The notes under the pieces: generated by a model
Databases searched by the model: none
The model's input: only the letters and a program-made list of their open reading frames with translations
Told to the model about the DNA's origin: nothing
Position numbers and translations under genes: made by a program
In this document: piece by piece, positions 18,783 through 28,160 of the stretch
Layout: each line of letters begins with the position of its first letter
How positions within the stretch are numbered: the first letter of the stretch is position 1
Assembly (NCBI RefSeq): GCF_001864895.1
Contig: NZ_MJGO01000023.1
Coordinates: 271,755-335,754, forward strand
From: Curtobacterium sp. MCBA15_009
GTDB taxonomy: Bacteria; Actinomycetota; Actinomycetes; Actinomycetales; Microbacteriaceae
Reading direction: 5' to 3'
DNA: 64,000 bases

Positions 18783-20669
18783 ATGAGCAACGGCGCACCG
18801 GCAGCCCGCATCGAGGACCACGCGGTCATCGGGGACACCTCGACCGCAGCGCTCGTCACCCGGGACGGCACGGTCGACTGGCTCTGCCTGCCCCGCTTCG
18901 ACAGCACCGCGACCTTCGCCGCGCTGCTCGGCGACGCCGACCACGGACAGTGGAGCCTGCGCCCCACCGACCCCGCTGCGACGGCCAAGCGCCGGTACCA
19001 CGGCGAGACGCTCGTGCTCTCGACGGTCTGGACGACGGCGGACGGCGTGGTCGAGGTCACCGACTTCATGCCGGTCGGTGCCCACCGGCCCTCGCTCGTC
19101 CGCCGGGTGCGTGGGCTGCGCGGCAGCGTCGAGGTCGAGCAGGTGCTGCGCATCCGCTTCGACTACGCCCTGGCGCTGCCGTGGGTGCGCCAGGTCGGCG
19201 GCGACGACGACCCGGCCCTGCTCGCGACCGCCGGCCCCGGGTCCGTCGTCGTCCGCGGCGTCCGCTTCCGCGCGTCCGACCACCGGCACACCGCCACGAC
19301 GACCGTGCACGACGGCGAGGTGCTCGACACCGTCCTCACCTGGTACCCGTCGTACCGCGACGCCCCGGAACCCGTCAACGTGGACGCGGCGCTCGCGCAC
19401 ACGGTCGACTGGTGGACGGACTGGATGGCGACCGCGCACACCGAGGGGCGCCACGCGGCCGCGACGCGACGGTCGCTGCTCTTCCTGCGCGCGATGACCC
19501 ACGGCGACACCGGCGGCGTCGTCGCCGCGGCGACCACCAGCCTGCCCGAGGACCCGGGCGGCGAACGGAACTGGGACTACCGCTACGTCTGGCTCCGCGA
19601 CGCCTCGCTCGCCCTCGCCTCGCTCATCGCGCACGGCTACCGCGACGAGGCCGAGCACTGGCGCGGCTGGCTCCTCCGCGCCGTCGCCGGCGACCCCGCC
19701 GACGTGCAGATCATGTACGGCATCGCCGGCGAGCGGGAACTGCCCGAACGCGAGCTCGCGCACCTGCCCGGTTACGCCGACTCGAAGCCGGTCCGCGTCG
19801 GCAACGGCGCCTCGACGCAGTACCAGGGCGACGTCTTCGGCGAGGTGCTCGCCGCGCTGCACGACGCCCGCGAACTCGGCGTCGAGGAGAGCGCGGACTC
19901 CTGGGCACTGCAGCGCGCCCTGCTCGGCTACGTCGAGGAGCACTGGCAGGAGCCCGACAACGGCATCTGGGAGATGCGGGGGCCCCGCCGACACTTCACG
20001 CACTCCCGGGCGATGATCTGGGCCGCGTTCGACCGCGGGGTGGCCGCCGTCGAGGAGTTCGGCCTCGACGGCCCCGTCGAGCGCTGGCGCACCCTGCGCG
20101 AGACCGTCCGCGCCGAGATCGAGGAGCACGGCTGGAACGCCGCGCGGGGGTCCTACCGACAGCACTACGACACCGACGAGGTCGACGCCAGCCTGCTCGT
20201 CCTGCCCCAGATCGGCTTCTGCGCCGCGGACGACCCCCGCATGACCGGCACCGTCCGGGCGATCGAGGAGGACCTGCGCGTCGGCGACGACGGACTCGTC
20301 CTGCGCTACCGGACCACCGCCGGCTTCGACGGCCTCACGGGCACCGAGCACCCGTTCCTGGCGTGCTCGTTCTGGCTCGTCGAGCAGTACGCCGGCTCCG
20401 GACGCCTCGACGACGCCGAACGCCTGATGGACGTGCTCGTCGGCTACGCGAACGACGTCGGCATGCTCTCCGAGGAGATCGACGTCGCCACCGGCCACCA
20501 CATCGGCAACACCCCGCAGGTGCTGTCCCACCTGACCCTGGTGTCGGCGGCCGACGCGATCTCACGCGCCAGGGGCGGCACGACCGGGCACCGGACCCGC
20601 ACGGCCTCGCGCAGCGGGGGCACCCGCTCCTGGACGGGCCTGGGCAACCGCGCCGGCTCCCCCGGGTGA
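18783..20669 (+). CDS. Glycoside hydrolase family 15 protein (glucoamylase- or trehalase-type)
   Basis: A 628-residue cytosolic protein without a signal peptide. An N-terminal beta-sandwich domain (about residues 1-230) is followed by the (alpha/alpha)6 catalytic barrel. The likely general acid is Glu397 in GIWEMRGPRRHFTHSRAM and the general base Glu564 in LSEEIDVATGHHIGNT, both in the positions usual for the family. In actinobacteria close relatives include trehalases that split trehalose to two glucoses and glucan 1,4-alpha-glucosidases; the sequence alone does not choose. A Ser/Arg/Gly-rich tail of about 40 residues follows the barrel. The start is the ATG of MSNGAPAARIEDH; six more in-frame codons exist upstream. 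Confidence 0.9.
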   Translation: MSNGAPAARIEDHAVIGDTSTAALVTRDGTVDWLCLPRFDSTATFAALLGDADHGQWSLRPTDPAATAKRRYHGETLVLSTVWTTADGVVEVTDFMPVGAHRPSLVRRVRGLRGSVEVEQVLRIRFDYALALPWVRQVGGDDDPALLATAGPGSVVVRGVRFRASDHRHTATTTVHDGEVLDTVLTWYPSYRDAPEPVNVDAALAHTVDWWTDWMATAHTEGRHAAATRRSLLFLRAMTHGDTGGVVAAATTSLPEDPGGERNWDYRYVWLRDASLALASLIAHGYRDEAEHWRGWLLRAVAGDPADVQIMYGIAGERELPERELAHLPGYADSKPVRVGNGASTQYQGDVFGEVLAALHDARELGVEESADSWALQRALLGYVEEHWQEPDNGIWEMRGPRRHFTHSRAMIWAAFDRGVAAVEEFGLDGPVERWRTLRETVRAEIEEHGWNAARGSYRQHYDTDEVDASLLVLPQIGFCAADDPRMTGTVRAIEEDLRVGDDGLVLRYRTTAGFDGLTGTEHPFLACSFWLVEQYAGSGRLDDAERLMDVLVGYANDVGMLSEEIDVATGHHIGNTPQVLSHLTLVSAADAISRARGGTTGHRTRTASRSGGTRSWTGLGNRAGSPG

Positions 20670-20707
20670 GGTGCGCGGTGCGGGCGCTTTGCGGGCGCCG
20701 GGGGCTG

Positions 20708-21240
20708 TTCCGCGCGTAGGAGGTCGTTCCGCGCGTAGGAGGTCGTTCCGCGCGTAGGCAGCATGTTCTTCCTGCTGCCTACGCGCGGAAGTGCTTCCTA
20801 CGTCACGTGCGATGGGACAGAACGCGCAGGGGACATCGGCGGCGGGTGCCTCGCGAGGGCGGCCGTTCCGCGCGGAGAAGGCCGTTCCGCGCATAGGCAG
20901 CATGTTCTTCCTGCCACCCACGCGCGAAAGTGCTTCCCACACCACGTGCGATGGGACGGAACGCGCGAGGAGCATCGGCGCGAGTGCTTCGCGTTGGCAG
21001 CTGATCTGCGCTGAGGAGGACATTCCGCGCATGAGCAGCACGTTCTTCCTGCCGCCTACGCGCGAAAGCGCTTCCCACACCACATGCCATGGGACGGAAC
21101 GCGCGAGGGACATCGGCGGCGAGTGCTTCGTGGGGGCAGTCGTCCCACGCGAAGGAAGACGCCTCGCCAGCAGATTCTTCCGGCCAGCCACGCGCGGGAG
21201 TGTGTCCCGGGCCCCGCGCGACGGGGCGGCACGCACGCCC
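20708..21240. repeat. Tandem array of about 138-bp imperfect repeats between GH15 and zwf
   Basis: Three units start with TTCCGCGC at 20746, 20885 and 21023 (spacings 139 and 138), and a more decayed fourth lies at about 21161. Each carries a GCAGC-A-GTTCTTCCTG core, then ACGCGCG(A)AA, GCTTCC and ATGGGAC-GAACGCGC. Ahead of them the 19-bp word TTCCGCGCGTAGGAGGTCG occurs twice in a row (20708, 20727) and runs into unit 1. In unit 1 the 18-base arms at 20746-20763 and 20773-20790 form a perfect hairpin. Indels between units are not multiples of three, which argues against coding. No gene is supported in 20670-21350. Confidence 0.85.
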
Positions 21241-21267
21241 GCGCTGACTGGACGCCACGCACCGACA

Positions 21268-21315
21268 GACGGACGGGAGGCACGGTGCCGACCGGCACCG
21301 TGCCTCCCGTCCGTC
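21268..21315 (-). terminator. Very long perfect hairpin after zwf (family B)
   Basis: Arms of about 22 bases (GACGGACGGGAGGCACGGTG at the outer left, mirrored on the right) with a loop of a few bases, 36 bases beyond the zwf stop. The GGACGGGAGGC/GCCTCCCGTCC core recurs at 29018-29061 and 63102-63147. Confidence 0.8.
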
Positions 21316-21350
21316 AGGTGCGCCCGTTCAGGGCGCGACGGGCGCGTCCG

Positions 21351-22724
21351 TCAGGACGACGACTCCCAGTCCGCGGGGCCGCGGGAGCCGGCGCGGTACT
21401 CCTCGAGCGGGACCTCGTCGGCCTTCCAGGCCTTCACCACGGGCTCGACGATCTCCCAGCAGCGCTCGGCCACGTCGCCGCGGATCGAGAGCAGCGGGTC
21501 GTCGTGGAAGATCCCGTTGAGGACCTCGCCGTAGGGGGTGAGCTCGCCGTCCGCGAAGGACGACGACAGGGTGACCTGGCCCATCTCGAACGGGTTGCCG
21601 CCGCCGTTCGCCGAGACGGTGAGCTCGATCTCGTCCGGGTTGAGGACGATGCGGAGCGTGTCGCTCTTCGGCCGGCCGGACAGGCCGGAGGGCAGGCGGG
21701 TGACCGGCTTGAAGGTGATGAGGACCTCCTTGCGGCTGGCGCCGAGCGCCTTGCCGGAGCGGAGGGTGAAGGGGACGCCCTTCCAGCGGGCGGTGTCCAC
21801 CTCGACGGAGATCTCGGCGAGGGTCTCGGTCTGGCGCGACGGGTCGACGCCGTCCTCCTGCTGGTACGAGGGCAGGTCCTTGCCGTCGATCGTGCCGGCG
21901 GTGTACACCGCACGGCGGGAGGCGACCTTCGCGTCATCGCCCTTCAGGCGGGTGGAGCGGAGGGCGCGTGCGAGCGACGAGCGGAACTCGACGGCGTCGA
22001 TCGCGGCCGGGGCGTCCATCGTGACGAGGCCGAGGATCTGCAGCAGGTGCGACTGGATCATGTCGACCATCGCGCCGGCTTCGTCGTAGTACTGGGCGCG
22101 GTTCTCGAGGCCGAGGGTCTCGTCGTAGAAGACGTCGACCTTCTCGATGTTCTCGGCGTTCCAGATCGGCTCGAGCAGGCGGTTCGCGAAGCGCAGACCG
22201 ATGATGTTGAGGACCGTGGTGCGGCCGAGGAAGTGGTCGGTGCGGTGCACGCGCTCCTCGGGGACGAGCTTGAGCACCGTCTCGTTGAGGGCGCGGGCGC
22301 TGTCGACGTCGGTGCCGAAGGGCTTCTCGAACGCCAGGGTCGTGCCCTCGGGGAGCTCGACCTGCTGCAGCGCCTCGCAGATGTCGGAGGCGATCTGCGG
22401 CGGGAGCGCGAAGTAGAGGATGGGCTCGGCGTCGGCGGCGTCGAGCAGTGCCTTGAGGTGCTCCGGGTCGGTGGGGTCGCCCTGGATGAAGCTCGTCGAC
22501 TCGAGGGTCGCGTCGACCTCCGGGCCCTTGACGTCCTGCGACGCGAAGGACTTCGTGACGACGTCCTTCCACTGCTCCTCGCTGCGGGCGCTGCGGCCCG
22601 TGCCGATGAGCTGGACGGGAACCGCTCGACCGCTCTGCAGGAACGTGCCGAGGCCCGGCAGCAGCAGGCGGGAGGCGAGGTCGCCCGTCGCGCCGAAGAT
22701 GATGAGGGTGCGCTTGTCAGTCAC
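21351..22724 (-). CDS. zwf: Glucose-6-phosphate dehydrogenase-like protein
   Basis: A 457-residue NADP-dependent dehydrogenase of the Zwf family, the entry step of the pentose phosphate pathway. The Rossmann fingerprint IIFGATGDLASR lies at residues 8-19, EKPFGTD near 144, and the active-site peptide, RIDHYLGK in most Zwf, reads RTDHFLGRT here with the catalytic His kept. It is shorter than the usual 485-515 residues. It stands alone, without the tkt-tal-zwf-opcA neighbours typical of actinobacteria, so it may be a second, divergent isoenzyme. The GTG start has AGGAG 9 nt upstream. The long hairpin at 21268-21315 follows. Confidence 0.87.
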   Translation of the reverse strand: MTDKRTLIIFGATGDLASRLLLPGLGTFLQSGRAVPVQLIGTGRSARSEEQWKDVVTKSFASQDVKGPEVDATLESTSFIQGDPTDPEHLKALLDAADAEPILYFALPPQIASDICEALQQVELPEGTTLAFEKPFGTDVDSARALNETVLKLVPEERVHRTDHFLGRTTVLNIIGLRFANRLLEPIWNAENIEKVDVFYDETLGLENRAQYYDEAGAMVDMIQSHLLQILGLVTMDAPAAIDAVEFRSSLARALRSTRLKGDDAKVASRRAVYTAGTIDGKDLPSYQQEDGVDPSRQTETLAEISVEVDTARWKGVPFTLRSGKALGASRKEVLITFKPVTRLPSGLSGRPKSDTLRIVLNPDEIELTVSANGGGNPFEMGQVTLSSSFADGELTPYGEVLNGIFHDDPLLSIRGDVAERCWEIVEPVVKAWKADEVPLEEYRAGSRGPADWESSS

Positions 22725-22836
22725 CTGAGGTGACTCCTTTCGCTGTGGTTGGAGGTCCGTTCCAGTCAAGCCCCGGGCGGGCCGCTTTGTTCCGGATCGG
22801 ACCGGAGGTCGTCGCCGCGACGCGCCCCGGACACGA

Positions 22837-22866
22837 CTCGGGCGGCACCGGAAGGTGCCGCCCGAG
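22837..22866 (-). terminator. Hairpin terminator after ctaF
   Basis: Thirteen-base perfect stem (CTCGGGCGGCACC with its complement) and a GGAA tetraloop (TTCC in the minus-strand transcript), 26 bases beyond the ctaF stop and upstream of zwf. It ends the ctaCDF transcript. Confidence 0.8.
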
Positions 22867-22892
22867 GGTGTCAGGTGCGCTGCAGCGCGGGG

Positions 22893-23309
22893 TCAGTGCC
22901 CGAAGTTGCCGCGGTAGTACTCGTAGACCCAGCCGACGAGCGTGACCGCCACGAGGGCGAGACCGATCGGCACGATCCAGAGGCCGGCTGCGACACCGAG
23001 GAAGCAGACCGCGACAGCGGCAGCCAGCAGGATGGGCCACCACGACCAGGGGCTGAAGTGCCCGAGCTCGGCGTCGCCGTCCTCGATGTTCGCGTCGGGG
23101 CGGTCCTCCGGCAGGACGCCGCCCTGCGACGACATGACCCTGCCGAGGTAGAAGGCGATGAACGCCGACATGATGCCGGTGAGGCCGATCGCGACGGTGC
23201 CGACCCACTCCGGGTGACCGTAGTAGAGCATCGCCCAAATCGTGTAGGCGGCGTCCGCCAGGATGAAGAACCCGAAGAGGATCCAGAACAGGTTGGTGTT
23301 GGCGCGCAT
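22893..23309 (-). CDS. ctaF: Cytochrome c oxidase subunit IV (actinobacterial CtaF)
   Basis: A 138-residue membrane protein with four predicted helices in two hairpins (about residues 7-28, 35-57, 90-108, 110-128) and a central loop containing MSSQGGVLPEDRPDANIEDGDAELG. This is the actinobacteria-specific accessory subunit of the aa3 oxidase. It starts 4 bases after the ctaD stop, and the tail ends VYEYYRGNFGH, typical of the family. Confidence 0.93.
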   Translation of the reverse strand: MRANTNLFWILFGFFILADAAYTIWAMLYYGHPEWVGTVAIGLTGIMSAFIAFYLGRVMSSQGGVLPEDRPDANIEDGDAELGHFSPWSWWPILLAAAVAVCFLGVAAGLWIVPIGLALVAVTLVGWVYEYYRGNFGH

Positions 23310-23313
23310 CGCC

Positions 23314-25050
23314 TTACTTCACCTCGCCCTTCGCGGCGTCGTAGGTCGGGGCATCCGGGGCGTCCTTGGCGGGACCGACACCGATCGGCACACCTGCCTC
23401 CGGGTGGTTCAGGTCGAACGCCGGGGACTCCGAACGGATGCGCGGGATCGACGTGAAGTTGTGGCGGGGCGGCGGGCAGGAGGTCGCCCACTCGAGCGAG
23501 CGGCCGTAGCCCCACGGGTCGTTCACGGCCACCTTCGGAGCGTTCCGAGCGGTCACGTAGACGTTGAAGATGAACGGCAGGAACGAGACCGCGAGGATCA
23601 TCGAGCCGATCGTCGACAGCTGGTTCATCCAGGTGAAGCCGTCGTTCGGCAGGTACGTCGCGTAGCGACGCGGCATGCCGATGACGCCCAGCCAGTGCTG
23701 GATGAGGAACGTGGTGTGGAAGCCGATGAACAGCAGCCAGAAGTGGATCTTGCCGAGGCGCTCGTTGAGCATCTTGCCGGTCCACTTCGGCCACCAGAAG
23801 TAGAAGCCGGAGAACATCGCGAACACGACGGTGCCGAAGACCACGTAGTGGAAGTGCGCGACGACGAAGTACGAGTCGGACACGTGGAAGTCCAGCGGCG
23901 GCGACGCCAGGATGACGCCGGTCAGACCACCGAAGGTGAAGGTGATCAGGAAGCCGAGGGCCCAGAGCAGCGGCGTCTCGAAGGTGACCGAACCGCGCCA
24001 CATGGTGCCGACCCAGTTGAAGATCTTCACGCCGGTCGGGACCGCGATGAGCATCGTCATGAGCGAGAACCACGGGAGGAGCACGCCACCGGTGACGTAC
24101 ATGTGGTGCGCCCACACCGTGACGGACAGCGCCGCGATGGAGATGGTCGCGTAGACGAGGGTCTTGTACCCGAAGATCGGCTTGCGGCTGAAGACCGGGA
24201 AGACCTCGGAGACGATGCCGAAGAACGGCAGCGCGATGATGTAGACCTCGGGGTGCCCGAAGAACCAGAAGAGGTGCTGCCAGAGCAGGGCGCCGCCGTT
24301 GGCCGGGTTGAAGATCTGCGCGTTGAACACACGGTCGAGGCCGAGGCCGAACAGCGCGGTCGCGAGGACCGGGAAGGCCATCAGGACGAGGAGCGCCGTC
24401 ACGAGGGTGTTCCAGGTGAAGATCGACATGCGGAACATGGTCAGACCCGGGGCACGCATCGTGATGATCGTGGTGATGAAGTTCACCGCGCCGAGGATCG
24501 TCGAGAAGCCGGTCATGCCGAGGCCGAAGACCCAGAGGGTGCCGCCGAGCCCTGGCGTGAACGTCGTGTCACTCAGTGGCGCGTACGCGAACCAACCGAA
24601 GGACGCGGCGCCCTGCGGGGTGAGGAAGCCGCCGACGGCGATGAGCGAGCCGAAGAGGTAGAGCCAGAAGGCGAAGCCGTTGAGTCGCGGGAAGGCGACG
24701 TCGGGGGCACCGATCTGCAGCGGCATGATCGCGTTCGCGAAGCCCGAGAACAGCGGCGTCGCGAACATCAGCAGCATGATCGTGCCGTGCATTGTGAAGA
24801 GCTGGTTGTACTGCTCCTTCGTCGCGACGACGTGCAGGCCGGGTTCGAAGAGCTGGGCACGGATGACCAGCGCCATGATGCCGGCGAGCAGGAAGAAGAC
24901 GAACGAGGCGATCAGGTACATGTACCCGATGGTCTTGTGGTCGGTGGAGGTGATCCACCGGACGATGATGTTGCCCTTCCGCCCGACCTTCGACGCCTGG
25001 AAGTCCGGCGTCGAGGTCTGGGTCGGTCGGCCGACGAGTGACGTTGTCAT
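23314..25050 (-). CDS. ctaD: Cytochrome c oxidase subunit I
   Basis: A 578-residue haem-copper oxidase catalytic subunit with twelve predicted helices, reducing oxygen at the haem a3-CuB centre and pumping protons. Landmarks are the haem ligand region [14 protein letters not shown], the CuB/Tyr motif [18 protein letters not shown], the AHHMYVTGG loop and [12 protein letters not shown] with the paired haem ligands. The D-channel entry region [16 protein letters not shown] is intact. It sits 11 bases after ctaC and 4 bases before ctaF. CtaE and the bc1 genes are not in the window. Confidence 0.97.
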   Translation of the reverse strand: MTTSLVGRPTQTSTPDFQASKVGRKGNIIVRWITSTDHKTIGYMYLIASFVFFLLAGIMALVIRAQLFEPGLHVVATKEQYNQLFTMHGTIMLLMFATPLFSGFANAIMPLQIGAPDVAFPRLNGFAFWLYLFGSLIAVGGFLTPQGAASFGWFAYAPLSDTTFTPGLGGTLWVFGLGMTGFSTILGAVNFITTIITMRAPGLTMFRMSIFTWNTLVTALLVLMAFPVLATALFGLGLDRVFNAQIFNPANGGALLWQHLFWFFGHPEVYIIALPFFGIVSEVFPVFSRKPIFGYKTLVYATISIAALSVTVWAHHMYVTGGVLLPWFSLMTMLIAVPTGVKIFNWVGTMWRGSVTFETPLLWALGFLITFTFGGLTGVILASPPLDFHVSDSYFVVAHFHYVVFGTVVFAMFSGFYFWWPKWTGKMLNERLGKIHFWLLFIGFHTTFLIQHWLGVIGMPRRYATYLPNDGFTWMNQLSTIGSMILAVSFLPFIFNVYVTARNAPKVAVNDPWGYGRSLEWATSCPPPRHNFTSIPRIRSESPAFDLNHPEAGVPIGVGPAKDAPDAPTYDAAKGEVK

Positions 25051-25061
25051 CTGACGGGCCC

Positions 25062-25964
25062 CTACTTGTTCTCGGCGGACGCCTCGACCGGCGCCTTGTT
25101 GTTCGGTTCGTTCGTGTTGGTGTTGTACTCGTCGCCGAGCAGCCCGACCTTGCCCTGGTCACGGAGGGTCTGGAGGTAGGCGTTGTACTCGGTCGGCGAC
25201 ACGACCTTGACCTGGAAGAGCATCAGGGAGTGGTACTCGCCGCAGAGCTCGGCGCACTTGCCCTGGTAGGTGCCTTCCTTGGTCGGGATGAAGTACTCCC
25301 AGTTCGTCTTGCCGGGGAGCATGTCCTTCTTGTAGAGGAAGTCGATGATCCAGAAGGAGTGGTCGACGTCGCGCGAGGACAGCTCGATCGCGACCTTCTT
25401 GCCCTTCGGCAGGTAGAGGGTCGGCAGCTGCGACTCGTCGATCGCGCCCTTTCCGTCTTCTTCTTCCTGGGCCTGGATGCCCTGGTAGTAGACGCTCTCT
25501 TCGGGGTTCTGCTTGTCGATGTAGTTGAAGTCCCACGCCCAGCGCTTGCCGTACACGTGGACGGTGGCGTCGGGGTTCTCGAACGGCTTCTCGATGGCGG
25601 CCTGGTCCTTCGCGGTGAAGGCGAAGAAGCCGAGCACCAGGATGAGCGGCACGATCGTGTAGAAGATCTCGAGCGGCATGTTGTAGCGCATCTGCACGGG
25701 CAGGCCGGTCTGGCCCTTCCGGCGGCGGTACACGATGGCGGCCCAGATGATGAGCCCCCAGACGATGAGACCCACGGCGAGCAGGACGACCCAGCTCGTG
25801 GTCCACAGGCCGACGATGCGGCTCGTGTGGTTCGTGACGTCCGTCTTGCCCTCGGTGCCGGGGAGCCATCCGTTCAGCTGCTGCTGCGAGCAGCCAGCCA
25901 GTGCGATGACCAGACCGACGGCCACCGGGACGGCCGCCCAACGTATACGGCGATTCGAACGCAC
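25062..25964 (-). CDS. ctaC: Cytochrome c oxidase subunit II
   Basis: A 300-residue subunit that accepts electrons at the dinuclear CuA centre. The signal peptide ends in the lipobox ALAGC (Cys25), followed by two transmembrane helices (about residues 52-75 and 97-117) and an external cupredoxin domain. The CuA ligands are seen in DVDHSFWI and [12 protein letters not shown]. The GTG start before RSNRRIRW has GAGAGG 5 nt upstream; the frame is open for 49 codons further, but that part lacks family similarity. It is the first gene of ctaC-ctaD-ctaF. The 267-bp gap upstream holds the erpA terminator; no promoter was confidently placed. Confidence 0.95.
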   Translation of the reverse strand: MRSNRRIRWAAVPVAVGLVIALAGCSQQQLNGWLPGTEGKTDVTNHTSRIVGLWTTSWVVLLAVGLIVWGLIIWAAIVYRRRKGQTGLPVQMRYNMPLEIFYTIVPLILVLGFFAFTAKDQAAIEKPFENPDATVHVYGKRWAWDFNYIDKQNPEESVYYQGIQAQEEEDGKGAIDESQLPTLYLPKGKKVAIELSSRDVDHSFWIIDFLYKKDMLPGKTNWEYFIPTKEGTYQGKCAELCGEYHSLMLFQVKVVSPTEYNAYLQTLRDQGKVGLLGDEYNTNTNEPNNKAPVEASAENK

Positions 25965-26171
25965 TGTTACCTCTCGGAAGAACGTGAGCCCGGGAGCGAG
26001 CCGGTCGACGGTGCGACAGCGGGGCTCCCAGCCTGATTGGAACACTCCTAGCTTACTCGCAGCTCGCCACCGCTCGCGCACACCCGACACGCTCCTCGCC
26101 GCGATCCGCACTCCCGCGACCCGTCACTCCCCCGTTCCCGGGCGCGCCCGGAGCGTCCTCCGGACGACGAA

Positions 26172-26214
26172 ACGCGAGCAGGGAACGACCGTGACGGCCG
26201 TTCCCCGCTCGCGT
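26172..26214 (-). terminator. Hairpin terminator after erpA
   Basis: Outer arms ACGCGAGC/GCTCGCGT, one mismatch, then GGGAACG/CGTTCCC and a short inner stem, 18 bases beyond the erpA stop, separating it from ctaC. Confidence 0.75.
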
Positions 26215-26231
26215 GTCGGTTCGACGGGTGA

Positions 26232-26603
26232 TCAGTGGAAGCTGTCACCGCACGCGCAGCTGCCCTGCGCGTTGGGGTTGTCGATCGTGAAGCCCTGCTT
26301 CTGGATCGTGTCCTCGAAGTCGATCGTCGCGCCGTCGAGGTACGGGACGCTCATCTTGTCGACGACGACCTCGACCCCGTCGAACTCGGCGGTGGTGTCC
26401 CCGTCGAGCAGGCGCTCGTCGAAGTAGAGCTGGTAGATCAGGCCCGAGCAGCCACCGGGCTGCACGGCGAGACGCAGGCGCAGGTCGTCGCGGCCCTCCT
26501 GCTCGAGGAGGCTCGCCACCTTGCCGGCCGCGGCGTCGCTCAGGAGCACGCCGTGCGACGGAGCCTCGGTCGCCGGTGCGTCAGGGGTGATGGTGTCGCT
26601 CAT
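26232..26603 (-). CDS. erpA: A-type iron-sulfur cluster carrier
   Basis: A 123-residue HesB/IscA-like protein that passes Fe-S clusters to apo-proteins. The three conserved cysteines are Cys52 (QPGGCSGL) and Cys116 and Cys118 (SCACGDSFH). A 20-residue Pro/Ala/Thr-rich head precedes the fold. The ATG has GGAGGGAG 6 nt upstream. It lies beside the oxidase genes and downstream of the M20 peptidase, a usual place in actinobacteria. Confidence 0.94.
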   Translation of the reverse strand: MSDTITPDAPATEAPSHGVLLSDAAAGKVASLLEQEGRDDLRLRLAVQPGGCSGLIYQLYFDERLLDGDTTAEFDGVEVVVDKMSVPYLDGATIDFEDTIQKQGFTIDNPNAQGSCACGDSFH

Positions 26604-26648
26604 CGCGCGTCTCCCTCCGGGCGGTGCGGTTCACCGCGCCTGGCGTCG

Positions 26649-26654
26649 ATTGTA
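26649..26654 (-). promoter_or_regulatory. Candidate -10 box of erpA
   Basis: TACAAT on the minus strand about 45 bases before the erpA ATG, in the 58-bp gap after the peptidase gene. It is a close match to the -10 consensus; no good -35 was found at the right distance. Confidence 0.4.
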
Positions 26655-26661
26655 AGCACCG

Positions 26662-28107
26662 TCAGCTGCGCGTCGCGAGCCTGGCGAGCAGGATCGCCTC
26701 GGACGCGATCGCGCGGTGCAGCACGCCGAGGTGCTGGGACTCGTTCGGGCTGTGCGCACGGGTGTCCGGGTCCTCGACACCGGTGACCAGGATCTGCGCC
26801 TCCGGGAACTCCGCCGCGAGGTCCGAGACGAACGGGATCGACCCGCCGATGCCCTGCTCGACCGCCTCGGCACCCCAGCCCTCCTGCATGGCGACCCGGG
26901 CCTCCTGGACGGCCCACCCGGCCGTGTCGACGAGGAAGCCGTCACCGGCGTCCGGCTCGCTGATCTCGAGCCGCGCACCGAACGGGACGTGCTCGCGCAG
27001 GTGCCGCTCGACGGCGGCGTGGGCGTCGGTGGCAGCCTGACCGGGCGCCACGCGCACGGAGACGCGGGCCGACACCGTCGGCAGGAGGGTGTTCGAGGCG
27101 TTCGCGACGCTCGGCACGTCCATGCCCGTCACCGTGATCGACGGCTGGAACCACATGCGGGACAGGACCTCGCCGGTGCCGATCGGCCGGACGCCCGCCA
27201 CCAGGGCGGCGTCGACGGCGAGCTGGTCGTCGGTGCGCGAGGGGACGTCGGCCTCGTACGATGTGAGCCCCTCGACCGCCACCGAGCCGTCGTCGTCGTG
27301 CAGCGAGGCGAGCAGGCGGACCATCGGGATCATGGCGTCCGGAGCCGCTCCCCCGAACATGCCGCTGTGGCTCGCGTGCTCGAGGGTGGTGAGGGTCAGC
27401 TTGAAGGTCACGTTGCCGCGGAGCGAGACCGTGATCGACGGGACGTCGACCGACCAGTTGTCGCTGTCCGCCACGACGATGACGTCGGCGGCGAGGTGCT
27501 CCTTCTGCTCGCGCAGGAACGTGCGGAACGACCGGGAGCCGAACTCCTCCTCGCCCTCGACGAAGAGCACGACGCCGAGGTCGAGGTCGTCGCCGAACTG
27601 CGCGTGCAGGGCCCGGAGGGCGGCGACGTGCGTCATCACGCCCGCCTTGTCGTCCGATGCGCCGCGCCCGTACAGGCGGTCGCCGCGCAGGGTCGGCTCG
27701 AACGGCGGGGTCTCCCACAGCGCGTCGTCGCCCTGGGGCTGCACGTCGTGGTGCGCGTAGAGCATCACCGTGGGCTTGCCGTTCCGTGCCGGCCGCACCG
27801 CGAGGACCGCGGGCTGGCCGAGCTCCGCACCGGACGCCTCGGCGTCCGCCGTCGAGCCGTCGACGGCCGAGCGGACGATGCGCACCGCGTCGTCCGCGAA
27901 GACGCCCGTCGACCGCGCGAGGTCCGCGACGGCCTCGGCGCTCGCCTGCACGTTCGCCGGGTCGAACGCCGACCACGAGACCGACGGCAGCCGCACCAGC
28001 GCGGACAGGTCGGCGATCGTCACGGGCAGTGCGCCGTGCACCTGTTCGCGCAGGGCGTCGAGGAGCGCGGGGTCGGTCGCGGAGCTGTGCTGTTGGGTGT
28101 CGGTCAT
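26662..28107 (-). CDS. M20 family dipeptidase/metallopeptidase
   Basis: A 481-residue cytosolic zinc peptidase of the M20 family (carnosinase/DapE-like dipeptidase group). Metal-site motifs in order: LYAHHDVQPQGDD, the bridging Asp in GRGASDDKAGVM, the catalytic Glu pair in FVEGEEEFGS, and VVADSDNW. The lid/dimerisation domain carries HSGMFGGAAPDAM with the conserved His, and the last ligand is in THSPNESQ-like form (TRAHSPNESQHL). The ATG of MTDTQQHSS is preceded by TAGATT 7 nt upstream. Specificity cannot be told; the family hydrolyses dipeptides or N-acyl amino acids. It is divergent from the DUF3043 gene. Confidence 0.92.
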   Translation of the reverse strand: MTDTQQHSSATDPALLDALREQVHGALPVTIADLSALVRLPSVSWSAFDPANVQASAEAVADLARSTGVFADDAVRIVRSAVDGSTADAEASGAELGQPAVLAVRPARNGKPTVMLYAHHDVQPQGDDALWETPPFEPTLRGDRLYGRGASDDKAGVMTHVAALRALHAQFGDDLDLGVVLFVEGEEEFGSRSFRTFLREQKEHLAADVIVVADSDNWSVDVPSITVSLRGNVTFKLTLTTLEHASHSGMFGGAAPDAMIPMVRLLASLHDDDGSVAVEGLTSYEADVPSRTDDQLAVDAALVAGVRPIGTGEVLSRMWFQPSITVTGMDVPSVANASNTLLPTVSARVSVRVAPGQAATDAHAAVERHLREHVPFGARLEISEPDAGDGFLVDTAGWAVQEARVAMQEGWGAEAVEQGIGGSIPFVSDLAAEFPEAQILVTGVEDPDTRAHSPNESQHLGVLHRAIASEAILLARLATRS

Positions 28108-28114
28108 GCCCGGT

Positions 28115-28120
28115 AATCTA
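28115..28120 (-). promoter_or_regulatory. Candidate -10 box of a leaderless M20 peptidase transcript
   Basis: TAGATT on the minus strand ends 7 nt before the ATG at 28107, in the 53-bp divergent gap shared with the DUF3043 gene. Confidence 0.45.
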
Positions 28121-28160
28121 GAGGACGATCCAGCACGCACACCGCCGTTAGGAACGCACC

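Noticed and set aside
20562..21236. Minus-strand frame giving a protein with 46-residue repeats
   Set aside because: It arises from the tandem DNA repeat; indels between units are not multiples of three and there is no ribosome site.
20708..21240. CRISPR array
   Set aside because: Units are long, adjacent and diverging, with no constant short repeats separated by unique spacers; no cas genes are in the window.
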